A stretch of DNA of 64,000 nucleotides from Candidatus Bipolaricaulota bacterium (GCA_014360985.1 JACIWK010000005.1:1-64000), one strand, 5' to 3'; counted from the stretch's first letter, positions 17,152 to 25,951 are shown. Program-made: numbers and translations. Notes: generated by a model not told the origin, from the letters alone.

Positions 17152-17195
17152 TGTCTCTTGGGCACCCGAGACACCAAAATTAAAGACTTGACCCC
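17130..17195. repeat. MITE/REP-like palindromic element overlapping the end of sdaA
   Basis: A perfect 15-bp inverted repeat (17130-17144 with 17181-17195) encloses a second 7-bp one (GTGTCTC 17151-17157 with GAGACAC 17168-17174). Its left arm supplies the sdaA stop codon. Termini of this kind resemble palindromes mobilised by REP-associated transposases, but none is present here. It could also terminate sdaA transcription. Confidence 0.65.
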
Positions 17196-17428
17196 TGAGG
17201 CATGATCGGCCACAGGAGCCCCTGCGGAACGCGGACGGCGTGCAGTCTTGCTTCGGATGAAGGTAGCGTCGCAGCTTGTCTGCGACGGCTTGGCATGAAC
17301 CGCATCCCTGCCGTTCTCCATCCTCCCTTGGATCGCCCCCCTTCTACGTAAGCAGCCGAGGGTAGACTCCCGCCGCTCCATGCGCCCAGCGGAGCGGACC
17401 TGTGCTCCGCTGTGCCGGTCTCGGACCC

Positions 17429-17450
17429 TAAGAATGAAGGTCTGACCTCC
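17429..17450. repeat. diverged half-copy of the palindromic element arm
   Basis: TAAGAATGAAGGTCTGACC at 17429 onward resembles the complement of the left arm of the element at 17130, with a few substitutions, suggesting an older degraded copy. Confidence 0.4.
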
Positions 17451-17501
17451 GGGCGGCCCCCGGGCTAGGGATGAGTGGCGAACGGCAGGTTCCCCGTGGA
17501 G

Positions 17502-17670
17502 ACGATCTTCCCGATCCACGACGAGCTCGTGTTCGAGGCCGGCGAGCGCGCGCGGATCGCGCTGCGGGAGGGATCAAGGGGGGCATGGAACGGGTCGCCG
17601 ACCTCTGTGTCCCCCTCGCCGTCGACGTCATGATCGGCTGCCGCTGGGGTGAGAGCCGATTAGGTGGCGC
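17502..17670 (+). pseudogene. polA: decayed C-terminal fragment of DNA polymerase I
   Basis: From 17502 a frame reads IFPIHDELVFEAGERA, the motif C region (HDELVFE) of family A polymerases. Near 17571-17590 the homology moves to another frame, which reads GGMERVADLCVPLAVDVMIGCRWGE, the usual polymerase I C-terminus (VPL.VDV..G..W.E). There is no upstream polymerase domain, so this is a frameshifted remnant. The surrounding bases from 17196 to 17947 hold no intact gene. A working polA is presumably elsewhere. Confidence 0.65.
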
Positions 17671-17770
17671 GCATCGCCGCGGCCCGCAAGCTCCCACTTC
17701 TTGCCCACGTCATCTACCAAAGCGGCGAGCCGTTCAGGACTCCCTCCGAGAAGGCGACTTGACAGGCAAT

Positions 17771-17818
17771 ACAGCATCTGACCCTTGGGGCAGGCTACCC
17801 CGGCTGGTGATGCTGTAC
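17771..17818. repeat. 9-bp inverted repeat in the decayed interval
   Basis: TACAGCATC (17771-17779) is repeated inverted as GATGCTGTA (17810-17818), 30 bases apart and preceded by TGACAGGCAA. It is probably another small palindromic element or the trace of one. Confidence 0.35.
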
Positions 17819-17947
17819 ACCGTGCCTTCGAACTCCATCCGCACGGCCTAGCCACGGACCCCGTGCACTACGCCGGACAACTGAACCGAAGAGACGGCAC
17901 CTCGGCGAAGCACACCCGCATAGGGGTGACCAGTTATCGGGACGCTG

Positions 17948-18766
17948 TCACACCCAACTACCGTAGCTACCTGGGCTTCTTCGACTGGCATGTGCAGGGC
18001 ACTCGCATCTCCCCCCGTGCGACCTAACGTGGACTAACCCATGCAAGGTCCCGTCTTTTTCGCAGAAAGCGGGCAGGAGATACCTGATCAACGTTGGATC
18101 GCGCCTTTCGTACAGACGGAAGACAGCATGTGACACGAAATCGGCTGCTTGAAGCAGTCGGGACTCTGCCATTTCTGCTATGTACGGGATGTCGGCAAGG
18201 TTTCTCAGGACTCCCCAGGTTGTGCCCAGCTCGCGGAACGCGCGAACCCACAGCATGACACGGGCATCGAATCTGCCCTTCGAGAAGACGATCAACCCTC
18301 TCTGCGTATCGTGAGCTTCGTTGCGCCTTCTCATCAGGAAGATGTCAAACCGCCTGCAAATCTCCTCTGTGGCCCTTTGGACAGCGCTCTCGCCATGAAG
18401 GCTGTCCGACTTCTCAATGGCGGCTCCGAGCGTGACAAGTCCCGGATGCCTCTGTGTGGCAATACGTAGGAGAACCTGACCGATACCGCAAAGGAGAGCT
18501 TCTCGCGTACTGCCTGGAACCTGACGCCACTCTTTGCTACCACTGCGCATGTCTGCAGCATGGAACCGCATAGGAGGAGAACCCGGGATCAGCTGTTGCT
18601 GTAGCTTATCGAGGGCCTGGGTAAGGTAGTAGGTCTGCCTTTCGAAGACAGCAGCTCCGCCGAGAACGAAGAAACGATCGCTGGGGTCTCTCTCGTTCCC
18701 GGACTCGTCAATGTACAGGATGTACACGCTATGGTGGATGATACCGGGCACGACGCACAGAGACAA
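17948..18766 (-). CDS. DUF3800 domain protein
   Basis: 272 residues of the DUF3800 family, which has an RNase H-like fold. Visible motifs are YIDESGNE near residue 20 with its acidic residue, FVLGGAAVF, and the C-terminal LLQAADFVSHAVFRLYE containing the second conserved Asp. Family members occur in mobile and defence islands, but a biochemical role is not established. The gene uses more A/T than its neighbours and sits between a decayed interval and an insertion sequence, so it was probably acquired horizontally. It has its own promoter (18831-18858). Soluble, no signal peptide. Confidence 0.82.
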   Translation of the reverse strand: MSLCVVPGIIHHSVYILYIDESGNERDPSDRFFVLGGAAVFERQTYYLTQALDKLQQQLIPGSPPMRFHAADMRSGSKEWRQVPGSTREALLCGIGQVLLRIATQRHPGLVTLGAAIEKSDSLHGESAVQRATEEICRRFDIFLMRRRNEAHDTQRGLIVFSKGRFDARVMLWVRAFRELGTTWGVLRNLADIPYIAEMAESRLLQAADFVSHAVFRLYERRDPTLIRYLLPAFCEKDGTLHGLVHVRSHGGRCECPAHASRRSPGSYGSWV

Positions 18767-18830
18767 AGCAAAGGCGACTGACGGCTACGGCCCCGGGTTC
18801 TCGAAGACGAACCCTATCAGTCGCATCCGT

Positions 18831-18858
18831 ATTGTACGCCTCGCCCCCTGGTTGTCAA
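18831..18858 (-). promoter_or_regulatory. promoter of the DUF3800 gene
   Basis: Minus-strand TTGACA (18858-18853) and TACAAT (18836-18831) are separated by 16 bases, close to the sigma-70 consensus. The predicted leader to the ATG at 18766 is about 58 bases. Confidence 0.65.
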
Positions 18859-18977
18859 GCTTGCGGGGCGGGTTCATGAGCGCCATGTGTCCCGTCGCAC
18901 CTGGGGCTTCCCCCCTGTCTGGGGGACAGTGCACCGCTTGCCACCCACCCTTTCCAGAAGTGTGTGGAGTCCTCGAC

Positions 18978-19000
18978 TCGCTCCCACCCAATGGGAGCGA
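18978..19000. repeat. isolated hairpin upstream of the insertion sequence
   Basis: A 9-bp perfect inverted repeat, TCGCTCCCA with TGGGAGCGA around a five-base loop. Apart from this and the promoter at 18831, nothing is seen in the non-coding stretch 18767-19112. Confidence 0.4.
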
Positions 19001-19112
19001 CTATGGCCAGAAGCGGCCGGGGACACCACTGGGGCAAGCGGGATCGCATCTTCATTGAGATGGATGGATGTGCCAACTGGCCTAGCTGCGTGCGCAAAGC
19101 GGGCTCGTGCGC

Positions 19113-20230
19113 TAGTGTCCTGTCAGGGTAGTGAGTAGCCAGGTACGGGCAAGCTTAGTACAGTGAGGCATGTCCAACAGAGCGCTCGTAGTGGAGTTGA
19201 CCCCGGAGGAGCGCAAGGCGCTTGAGGCGCTTGCGAACTCCCGGACCGCTCCTTTCCGTCAGGTGCAGCGGGCACGGCTGATCCTTCTCGCCGCGGGAGG
19301 GGCCACGAACACGCAGATCTCCCAGGAAGTGGATCTGTCCCGGTCGATGGTCGCCCGGTGGAGGGAGCGGTTCGTTCGCCATCGACTTGACGGGCTGACC
19401 GATCAGCCCCGCCCGGGGCGGCCGCGGGTGTACGCGGAGGCGGATCGTCTCCGGGTGGTGGAGGCTGCCTGCAACGGGCGCCCACCGGACTCCACGCAGT
19501 GGAGCGTCCGCAGCTTAGCCAAGGCCACCGGGGGCGGTCGGGACACCGTGCACAAGATCCTTCGCGAGCACAAGCTGAAGCCCCACCGGATCGGTACCTT
19601 CTCCCACTCCCCCGACCCTGACTTCGTGGCCAAGGTGGTGGATGTGGTTGGGCTGTACCTTGACCCGCCGCAGAACGCGGTGGTCGTGTGCGTGGACGAG
19701 AAGACCCAGGTCCAGGCCCTCGACCGCAGGCAGCCGCTGCTCCCGATGCGCCCTGGCCAGATCGAGCGTCGGACCCACGACTACAAACGCAACGGCACGG
19801 TGCAGCTCTTTGCAGCGCTGGAGGTACATGCTGGACGGGTCATCCCGCGGATCGAGGACCGTCACCGATCCCGAGAGTTCCTGGCGTTCATGAACCACCT
19901 CCTCCAGGCGTACCCCAGCGGGGAGATCCACGTGATCCTCGACAACGTGATCACCCACCGCTCGAAGGAGGTCCAAGCCTGGCACGCCAAGCATCAGCGG
20001 GTGGTGTTCCACTTCCTGCCGACGTACTCGTCGTGGCTGAACCTGATCGAGGTTCTGTTCAGCCTGGTGGAGGCGAACGTCATCCGGCGGGGGGTGTTCC
20101 CGTCGAAGGACGACCTGGTGGAGAAGATCCTCGCCTACATCGACCGCTTCAACCACGAGGGCCGCCCGTTCCGGTGGACGAAGACCGCCGACCAGATCCT
20201 CCGCTCACTCAGTAAGCTGACAAGACACTA
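19113..20230 (+). mobile_element. complete IS630-family insertion sequence
   Basis: About 1.1 kb bounded by imperfect terminal inverted repeats, TAGTGTCCTGTCAG at 19113-19126 and the complement of TAGTGTCTTGTCAG at 20217-20230 (13 of 14 match). Each end begins with TA, the duplicated target of IS630/Tc1-type elements. It carries one full-length transposase whose TAG stop overlaps the right end. It looks intact. Confidence 0.88.
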
Positions 20231-20231
20231 G
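19170..20231 (+). CDS. IS630-family transposase
   Basis: 353-residue DDE transposase. An N-terminal helix-turn-helix region (about residues 10-110, with AARLILLA-like and SRSMVARWRERF segments) binds the ends. The catalytic domain shows the triad in VCVDEKTQ, VILDNVITHRS and WLNLIEVLFS. No frameshift or premature stop, so it is probably functional. The stop codon lies in the right terminal repeat. Base composition matches the host better than the adjacent DUF3800 gene. Confidence 0.93.
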   Translation: MSNRALVVELTPEERKALEALANSRTAPFRQVQRARLILLAAGGATNTQISQEVDLSRSMVARWRERFVRHRLDGLTDQPRPGRPRVYAEADRLRVVEAACNGRPPDSTQWSVRSLAKATGGGRDTVHKILREHKLKPHRIGTFSHSPDPDFVAKVVDVVGLYLDPPQNAVVVCVDEKTQVQALDRRQPLLPMRPGQIERRTHDYKRNGTVQLFAALEVHAGRVIPRIEDRHRSREFLAFMNHLLQAYPSGEIHVILDNVITHRSKEVQAWHAKHQRVVFHFLPTYSSWLNLIEVLFSLVEANVIRRGVFPSKDDLVEKILAYIDRFNHEGRPFRWTKTADQILRSLSKLTRH

Positions 20232-20243
20232 GCCCCAAGGAAA

Positions 20244-20271
20244 GGGGGCGACGGAGGATCCCGTCGCCCCC
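20244..20271 (-). terminator. intrinsic terminator of the Ig-like lipoprotein gene
   Basis: An 11-bp GC stem (20244-20254 with 20260-20271) is followed on the minus strand by TTTCCTT. It lies about 20 bases after the stop at 20293. Confidence 0.7.
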
Positions 20272-20292
20272 GTATCAGTTCGCATCCAGTGT

Positions 20293-21279
20293 CTATGGGG
20301 CGATCGTCAGGTTGACGGTGATCGCCTGGGAGATCGTCCCCGCCGTGCCGCGCACGCGGAGCGGATAGGTCCCTGCGGCGGCGGCCGTAGCAGACGCGAT
20401 CTTGAGGGTGGTCGTGTCCGCTGGAGCTGGGTTGGGGTCGAACGTCGCCGTCACCCCGGTGGGGGCCCCCTCCACTTCAAACTGAACGGGATCAGCAAAC
20501 CCACCCACCCGGTTGATGGCGAGGGTGATGGTCGCTGACTCCCCCTGCTTGACCTCGACCGCATTCGGGGTGGCGCTTAGGCTGAACCCGGGACTCGCCT
20601 CCACGGTGAGCCTCACCTGCGCCGTCTTGTCCAGCCCATCGCCCCTCCCGCGGACGGTGAGGGTATACGTCCCCTCCGCAGCGGTGGGGGCGACGTTGAG
20701 GGTGAGGGTGCTCGTCGCCCCGGTGGCCGAGGCGGGGTTGAACGCCCCCGTCACCCCCGCCGGGGCCCCCTCAAGCGTCAACGCCACGGCCCCGGTGAAG
20801 GTAGCGCTGCGGGTGATGTTGACCGTAACGGTGCCGCTCGTCCCCTGTTTCACGGTGAGCGCGGACGGGGTCGTGGCGAGCGAGAAGTCGGGCTTCACTT
20901 GAACAGTGACCTCCAGCGTGGCCTCTTTCTTTGTCGTGCCGCTCGTGGCCACGACCTTGAGCGTGTACTTCTGAACGGCCACCGCCTCCCCCACGGTGAG
21001 GGTGAGGGTCGTCTCCGTGCCCGTGGTGGTGGTCTTCACGGGGTCGAACTTGGCTGTCATCCCCGTCGGGGCACCGGTGATCGAGAACTCGATCTCGCCC
21101 TTGAAGTCGCCCGTGCGAGTGATCGCGATCTTTTGGGTCCCCGACTTGCCTTGCGGGATCGACATCGCCGTCAGGGTCGTGGGGAGGTTGAAGCTGCCGC
21201 TCGAACACCCCGCCAACAAGCCCAGCCCGACAACGATCCCCATGAACGCTGTCCACTGCCAGATGCGCTTTGTGTTCAT
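20293..21279 (-). CDS. lipoprotein with three Ig-like repeats
   Basis: Surface lipoprotein of 328 residues. The signal peptide ends in lipobox LLAGC (Cys23). Three similar beta-sandwich repeats of about 95 residues follow, each with V.QG.SGT.T..I.R...F and G.P.G.T..F.P, a pattern of bacterial Ig-like domains found in adhesins and hydrolase spacers. No catalytic module is attached. ATG 21279 follows AAGGAGG; an upstream in-frame start would only add leader sequence. A promoter at 21450-21479 implies a 5' leader of about 164 bases. Likely role is structural or adhesive, by inference. Confidence 0.83.
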   Translation of the reverse strand: MNTKRIWQWTAFMGIVVGLGLLAGCSSGSFNLPTTLTAMSIPQGKSGTQKIAITRTGDFKGEIEFSITGAPTGMTAKFDPVKTTTTGTETTLTLTVGEAVAVQKYTLKVVATSGTTKKEATLEVTVQVKPDFSLATTPSALTVKQGTSGTVTVNITRSATFTGAVALTLEGAPAGVTGAFNPASATGATSTLTLNVAPTAAEGTYTLTVRGRGDGLDKTAQVRLTVEASPGFSLSATPNAVEVKQGESATITLAINRVGGFADPVQFEVEGAPTGVTATFDPNPAPADTTTLKIASATAAAAGTYPLRVRGTAGTISQAITVNLTIAP

Positions 21280-21449
21280 AGTCCTCCTTCCCCTCGTGGG
21301 CATGGCGCAGAACCCGTGCCCACCCACAACTGCCGCTGCTGTGCCGCGGAGCCGTGGGGGCCCGTCCCTGGTGCCGGCCCGAAAGGGATTCTCCTCCTTT
21401 GTCTGCTTTGGTTATCCGTTGCCTCCCGCCTCCCAGGTTCGCTCGTCAA

Positions 21450-21479
21450 AGCATAGCGACATTGCCCGCGAGGCGTCAA
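21450..21479 (-). promoter_or_regulatory. promoter with long leader for the Ig-like lipoprotein
   Basis: Minus-strand TTGACG (21479-21474) and TATGCT (21455-21450) are 18 bases apart. The predicted leader of about 164 bases has several GC hairpins, including GGGCC pairing with GGCCC, but no riboswitch class was recognised. Confidence 0.5.
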
Positions 21480-21579
21480 ATCGCGGCCCCCCTCCCGCCC
21501 GACGTTCCTGCTGCTGCCAACAGACCCCCCCACGGGGCCTCATTCGAGCGGGACGGTTTCGCGTACCGTCTCTTGACGG

Positions 21580-21639
21580 CTAACAGCCGCCGCAGGGCTT
21601 CTTGGGCTGCTTCGGTTTGTCCGCCTTCTTCTCCTTCAT
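21580..21639 (-). CDS. possible 19-residue micro-protein with Lys-rich body and CGGC end
   Basis: In the gap between the lipoprotein and glyS a minus-strand ATG at 21639 opens MKEKKADKPKQPKKPCGGC and stops at 21580. The composition is highly biased, not random: eight Lys, three Pro, and a terminal Cys-Gly-Gly-Cys that could bind metal or form a disulfide. AAGGAGG lies about 15 bases upstream, farther than ideal. Nothing else is seen in the gap 21480-21767. It may be a real small metal-binding protein or chance. Confidence 0.35.
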   Translation of the reverse strand: MKEKKADKPKQPKKPCGGC

Positions 21640-21767
21640 CAGCACGTGGGCCTGCCTCCTTCATCGCCTCCTACCTGGGGGGCGACTGGCGCGAGTATAG
21701 TGGGATTTCCCTTCGGGGCAACAACGAGGGCGGAGGGGAGGGTTCGGGGGGCAGCGCGTGGCCAGCC

Positions 21768-23234
21768 CTACATCGCGAGTCGCTCCCGGAGGTAGGCCAT
21801 GAGCTCCACGATCGGCACCCGCTCCTGGACCGTGGTGTCCCGGTCGCGGACGGTGACTGTCCCATCCTCCTGGGTCTGTCCGTCCACCGTAATGCAGAAC
21901 GGGGTCCCCGACTCATCTTGACGCCGGTAGCGGCGGCCAATGGAGCCTCGGTCGTCGTAGGCCACGTTCCAGACCCGTTTGAGTTCCCGGTAGATCTCGA
22001 GGGCCGTCTCGGGCATCCCATCCCGGCGGATGAGGGGGAACACCGCGGCCTTGACCGGAGCGAGCCGAGGGTGAAGCTTCAACACCACCCGCGGCTGGGG
22101 AACGCCGCTCTCGTCGGGGACCGCGTCCTCGGCGTACGCCTCGCAGATAAAGGCGAGGAGGGACCGGTCCACCCCCGCCGATGGTTCGATGACGTGGGGG
22201 ATGAGCCGTCCCTTCGTCTCCTCGTCGAAATAGGAGAGGTCCTTGCCGCTGCCGGGGTGGCGAGGCTTCCCGTCGGGGCCCGTCTCCACTACCAGCTCGT
22301 CCCCGCGGCGGACGAGCTTCCCCTCCATGTGGCTGCGGAGGTCGAAGTCGCCGCGGTGGGCGATTCCCTCGAGCTCCCCAAACTCGCCCTCCGGGAGGAA
22401 CGGGAACGCGTACTCCACGTCCGCCGTCCCGCAGCTGTAGTGACTCAACTCTTCGGGGCTGTGCTCGCGGAGGCGGAGCCGCTCCTCGGACAGGCCTAGC
22501 GACACGTACCACCGGAAGCGTCGGTCGCGCCAGTACTCGTACCAGAGCCGGGATTCCTCGGGGTGGCAGAAGAACTCGATCTCCATCTGCTCGAACTCGC
22601 GCGAGCGGTAGGTGAAGTAGCGGGGGGCGATCTCGTTGCGGAACGATTTACCGATCTGAGCGATCCCGAACGGGAGCTTGACCCGGGCCGTGGCGAGGAC
22701 GTTTCGGAAGTTGACGAACATCCCCTGTGCCGTCTCCGGACGGAGGTAGGCCTCGCTCTCCGGATCGACGAGGGCTCCGACGTAGGTCTTGAACATGAGG
22801 TTGAACTCGCGGGGCGGGGTGAGGTCACAGGTCGTGTGTTCCCCGGGCCGCTTCGAGGGCTTCTCCGGGCACTGGCTCGCGGCGAGCTGGTCGGCGCGGA
22901 ATCGGGCCTTGCAGCGCCGGCAATCGATGAGCAGGTCCTGGAAGAGGTCGTAGTGACCGCTCGCCTTCCACACCTGGGGGTGCATGACGATGCTCGTCTC
23001 GATCCCAACCATGGCATAGGGGGACGGCATGCCGGGGGGCGGGGTCGTGTCGTCGTGGCCCTGGACCATGTCCTGCCACCACGCCTCGCGCACGTTGCGC
23101 TTGAGCTCGGCCCCGAGCGGGCCGTAGTCCCAGAATCCGCCGATCCCGCCGTAGATCTCGCTCGAGGGGAAGATGAACCCCCGTCGCTTGCACAACGAGA
23201 CGACCTTCTCCATCAGTTCGTTCTTCTCGGGCAT
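21768..23234 (-). CDS. glyS: glycyl-tRNA synthetase, alpha2 type
   Basis: Charges tRNA-Gly. 488-residue class II synthetase of the homodimeric (archaeal/eukaryal-like) type. Class II motif 2 is visible in FRNEIAPRYFTYRSREFEQ and motif 3 in PSAGVDRSLLAFI. A C-terminal anticodon-binding domain begins near RLAPVKAAVFPL. An inserted region around residues 95-135 contains CRRC and other cysteines. Normal length. A TAGCCT box about 45 bases upstream and a purine-rich ribosome site precede the ATG at 23234. malQ lies upstream on the same strand with 42 bases between them. Confidence 0.95.
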   Translation of the reverse strand: MPEKNELMEKVVSLCKRRGFIFPSSEIYGGIGGFWDYGPLGAELKRNVREAWWQDMVQGHDDTTPPPGMPSPYAMVGIETSIVMHPQVWKASGHYDLFQDLLIDCRRCKARFRADQLAASQCPEKPSKRPGEHTTCDLTPPREFNLMFKTYVGALVDPESEAYLRPETAQGMFVNFRNVLATARVKLPFGIAQIGKSFRNEIAPRYFTYRSREFEQMEIEFFCHPEESRLWYEYWRDRRFRWYVSLGLSEERLRLREHSPEELSHYSCGTADVEYAFPFLPEGEFGELEGIAHRGDFDLRSHMEGKLVRRGDELVVETGPDGKPRHPGSGKDLSYFDEETKGRLIPHVIEPSAGVDRSLLAFICEAYAEDAVPDESGVPQPRVVLKLHPRLAPVKAAVFPLIRRDGMPETALEIYRELKRVWNVAYDDRGSIGRRYRRQDESGTPFCITVDGQTQEDGTVTVRDRDTTVQERVPIVELMAYLRERLAM

Positions 23235-23276
23235 GTTATCCCTTCTCTCCCCTGCGTGACCCGTGTGGATGCTAGG

Positions 23277-24803
23277 CTACCGAACCCAATCGGACGGGGC
23301 AAGCCGGCGCGTGGCCGCGGCGACCGCGCGCAACCCGCGGGCAACCCCTTCGGTCAGCCGAGAGCGGTTGTAGCGCCAACTCCAGTTGCCGGATGGGGAG
23401 GCGGGGCGATTCATGCGCGCTGAGCTGTCCAACCCCAGGACATCCTGGAGGGGGATCATCGCCAACTGGGCCGTGCTGTCGAGGGCGAGGTGAATGAGCG
23501 CCCATGGGGCATCCTCATCGCGCTCGAGGGCGATCCCATGGTGGGCAAGGTAGGTGCGGGCCCGCTCCCTCTCCGCCGGGGGGGCGGCCTGAAACCAGCC
23601 CAGCGTCGTGTCGTTGTCGTGGGTTCCGGTGTACACCACGATCCGCCCGTGTTCGGGGTAGTTGTGGGGGAGGTGGGGGTTGTCGTCTCCCCCCGCGAAC
23701 GCGAACTGGAGGACCCGCATCCCGGGGAGGCCGAACCGGTCGCGGAGGGCCTCCACCTCGGGGGTGATCACCCCAAGGTCCTCCGCCACAATCGGCACGT
23801 TGCCGAGTTCGCGTCGAATCGTCCGCAGGAGGTCCTCGCCCGGAGCCTTGACCCAGCGCCCCTGGATCGCCGTCGGCTCCCCCACCGGAATCTCCCAGTA
23901 CGCCTCGAGGCCCCGGAAGTGGTCGAGCCGCACGAGATCACAGCTGCGGAGGGCCTGGCGAACCCGGGCGATCCACCACCGGAACCCATCCCTCTCCAGC
24001 ACGTCCCATCGGTAGAGGGGGTTCCCCCACCTCTGGCCGGTGGCGCTGAAGTAGTCCGGGGGGACCCCGGCGACGACGGTGGGGTTTCCGCGCGCATCGA
24101 GCTGGAAGAACTCGGGGTGGGCCCAGACATCGGCTGAGTCGTGGGCGACGAAGATCGGCATGTCGCCGATGATTCCCACTCCGCGCTCGTCCGCGTAGGC
24201 TTTCACCCGGTCCCATGCCACGAAGAAGCACCACTGGGTCCAGGCATGGAACCCCACCTCCTCGGCGAGGGCGCGCCGCGCCCCAGACAGAGCACGCGGA
24301 GCACGTGCAGCGAGCTCACGGGGCCAGGTGGGCCACGGGGCGCCCCGAAAGTGAGCCTTGAGGGCCATGAACAGGGTGTAGTCGGCGATCCAATCTTGTT
24401 CAGTTCGCTGGAATCGAGCGAGCTCCCGTCGCTCGGCGCGTGAGGAGCGGCGCGCGAACCCGGCGTAGGCACGGCGGAGAAGCGGCCAGCGTGTCTCGTA
24501 GAGCCACCCGAAATCGACCCGGTCTGGGGGGGAGGGCGGGATCGTCTCCTCCCGGAGCCATCCCCGGGCGAGGAACTCCTCTGGATCGAGGAGATACGGG
24601 TTCCCGGCGAACGCGGAGAACGATTGGTAGGGGCTGTCCCCGTACCCGGTGGGTCCCAAGGGGAGGACCTGCCACCACCGGGCCCCGGCCGCGGCGAGCC
24701 AGTCGAGGAAGTCCTGTGCCTGGCGGCCGAGGGTCCCGATCCCCCACTGGCCGGGGAAGCACGTGGGGTGGAGCACGATCCCGAACGAACGACGGAGTTC
24801 CAT
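23277..24803 (-). CDS. malQ: 4-alpha-glucanotransferase (amylomaltase)
   Basis: GH77 enzyme that moves alpha-1,4-glucan segments between maltodextrins. 508 residues, standard bacterial length. Signatures include WWQVLPLGPTGYGDSPYQ, the nucleophile region VRLDHFRGLEAYW, the acid/base region VAEDLGVITPEVE, and VVYTGTHDNDTTLGW. Cytoplasmic. The start ATG is preceded on the minus strand by TAAGCT eight bases upstream with no Shine-Dalgarno, suggesting a leaderless mRNA. It implies glycogen or maltodextrin use, but no other starch genes are in the window. Confidence 0.95.
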   Translation of the reverse strand: MELRRSFGIVLHPTCFPGQWGIGTLGRQAQDFLDWLAAAGARWWQVLPLGPTGYGDSPYQSFSAFAGNPYLLDPEEFLARGWLREETIPPSPPDRVDFGWLYETRWPLLRRAYAGFARRSSRAERRELARFQRTEQDWIADYTLFMALKAHFRGAPWPTWPRELAARAPRALSGARRALAEEVGFHAWTQWCFFVAWDRVKAYADERGVGIIGDMPIFVAHDSADVWAHPEFFQLDARGNPTVVAGVPPDYFSATGQRWGNPLYRWDVLERDGFRWWIARVRQALRSCDLVRLDHFRGLEAYWEIPVGEPTAIQGRWVKAPGEDLLRTIRRELGNVPIVAEDLGVITPEVEALRDRFGLPGMRVLQFAFAGGDDNPHLPHNYPEHGRIVVYTGTHDNDTTLGWFQAAPPAERERARTYLAHHGIALERDEDAPWALIHLALDSTAQLAMIPLQDVLGLDSSARMNRPASPSGNWSWRYNRSRLTEGVARGLRAVAAATRRLAPSDWVR

Positions 24804-24884
24804 GCGGGGGTAGCTTAGCCTGTCTCGCCCGTGGGCTCAGGAGCTGCCGGGGGCGGGGCGCGCGCGTCGGGTAGACTGCGTTTG

Positions 24885-25802
24885 GTGTTCGCGGTGAAGC
24901 GGCGCAGGTGGTGGCTCGCGGTCCTCGCTTTGGGCGGTGGCGCCCTGGCGGTGGCTCTCGTGATCTCTCTCCTCCGGCCGCCCGTGGGGGGCGGGCCGGA
25001 CGACGCCGAGGTCCCAGCGGAGTGGTTCGCCGACCCGCCCGGGTCGGCGACCGCCCACGATGGGACGCCCGGCGAAGCCCCCGCCTCCGAGGAAGGGCAC
25101 GTGCCGGAACCGAGCGACATCGTCCCGAAGGGCTACGTACAGGTGGGACGACTGGCCTACGAACTCGACGGGCGGCGAGTGGCGGAGGAGACCTACCGCC
25201 TGGAGCGGTTAGGCAGCGATGCCGTCCGGCTGACGTCCTCCGGCAGGTTCTTCTTTCGGGTCGTGGTTGTCGCCGTCAGCGTGGCCTTCGAGCAGGAGAT
25301 CCAACTGGATGGCGACCTGCGCCCACGCACGTACACGCTGGAGACCCGGGGGCCGCTCGGGTTCGGGAACCAGCGGATCACCGTCGCCGTGGAGGGGACA
25401 CGGGCGGTCGCCACCTCGGGCGACGAGAGGCAGGAGATCCCGATGCCCGATGGTGACGCGATCTTCGTCGGGACCCTGGCCGCCTACGCGCTGCTACCCG
25501 CGGTTCACCTCGCACGGGCGCCAGGGAAGGTCCTCCTCCTCCAGCCGGTGGGGAGTGGGGCAGGGCCGGGGGGGAGAGCTGCGGCGGGAGGGCCCATCGA
25601 GGTGATCCACGACGGAACCACTGAGCTCGCCGTGGGCGGACGGGCCGTGATCGTCGAGCGCTACCGGGTACAAGCAGGAGGATTCACGGGGACCCTCCTG
25701 GCACGGGGCTTGGAGTTCGTGGCGTTCCTAGGAGAGGGAGAACGCGTGTTCCTCGCCTATCGGGTCGACCTCTTTCCCCGCGGCCTTGGGCGCGGGCCGT
25801 GA
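24885..25802 (+). CDS. membrane-anchored protein, DUF3108-like
   Basis: About 305 residues from GTG 24885: positively charged KRRRWW, one transmembrane helix (LAVLALGGGALAVALVISLL), a Pro/Gly/Asp-rich linker, then a beta-rich extracytoplasmic domain with YELDGRRVAEETYRLER. This resembles DUF3108/DUF6134-type proteins that share a lipocalin-like or LolA-like sheet. No catalytic residues are evident. TAGACT lies seven bases before the GTG and no ribosome site is present, so translation is probably leaderless. The lipid kinase follows in the same direction. Function unknown. Confidence 0.7.
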   Translation: MFAVKRRRWWLAVLALGGGALAVALVISLLRPPVGGGPDDAEVPAEWFADPPGSATAHDGTPGEAPASEEGHVPEPSDIVPKGYVQVGRLAYELDGRRVAEETYRLERLGSDAVRLTSSGRFFFRVVVVAVSVAFEQEIQLDGDLRPRTYTLETRGPLGFGNQRITVAVEGTRAVATSGDERQEIPMPDGDAIFVGTLAAYALLPAVHLARAPGKVLLLQPVGSGAGPGGRAAAGGPIEVIHDGTTELAVGGRAVIVERYRVQAGGFTGTLLARGLEFVAFLGEGERVFLAYRVDLFPRGLGRGP

Positions 25803-25951
25803 CGTTGCCGACCGTGAGGCCGTCCCCTCTTGGACGGTCCGGAGACGTCGCGGCTTGCGGACAGTCCTGCTCGCCTGGGTTGGCGGAGGCGGAAGACAGG
25901 CCACGGGGTGACCGCATGTTGTTGCCAGATGCGGGTGATAGAATGCGGCCC

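Noticed and set aside
20899-21456. Long plus-strand frames opposite the Ig-like lipoprotein gene.
   Set aside because: They are antisense shadows of a GC-rich gene with a signal peptide, repeats, ribosome site and terminator on the minus strand.
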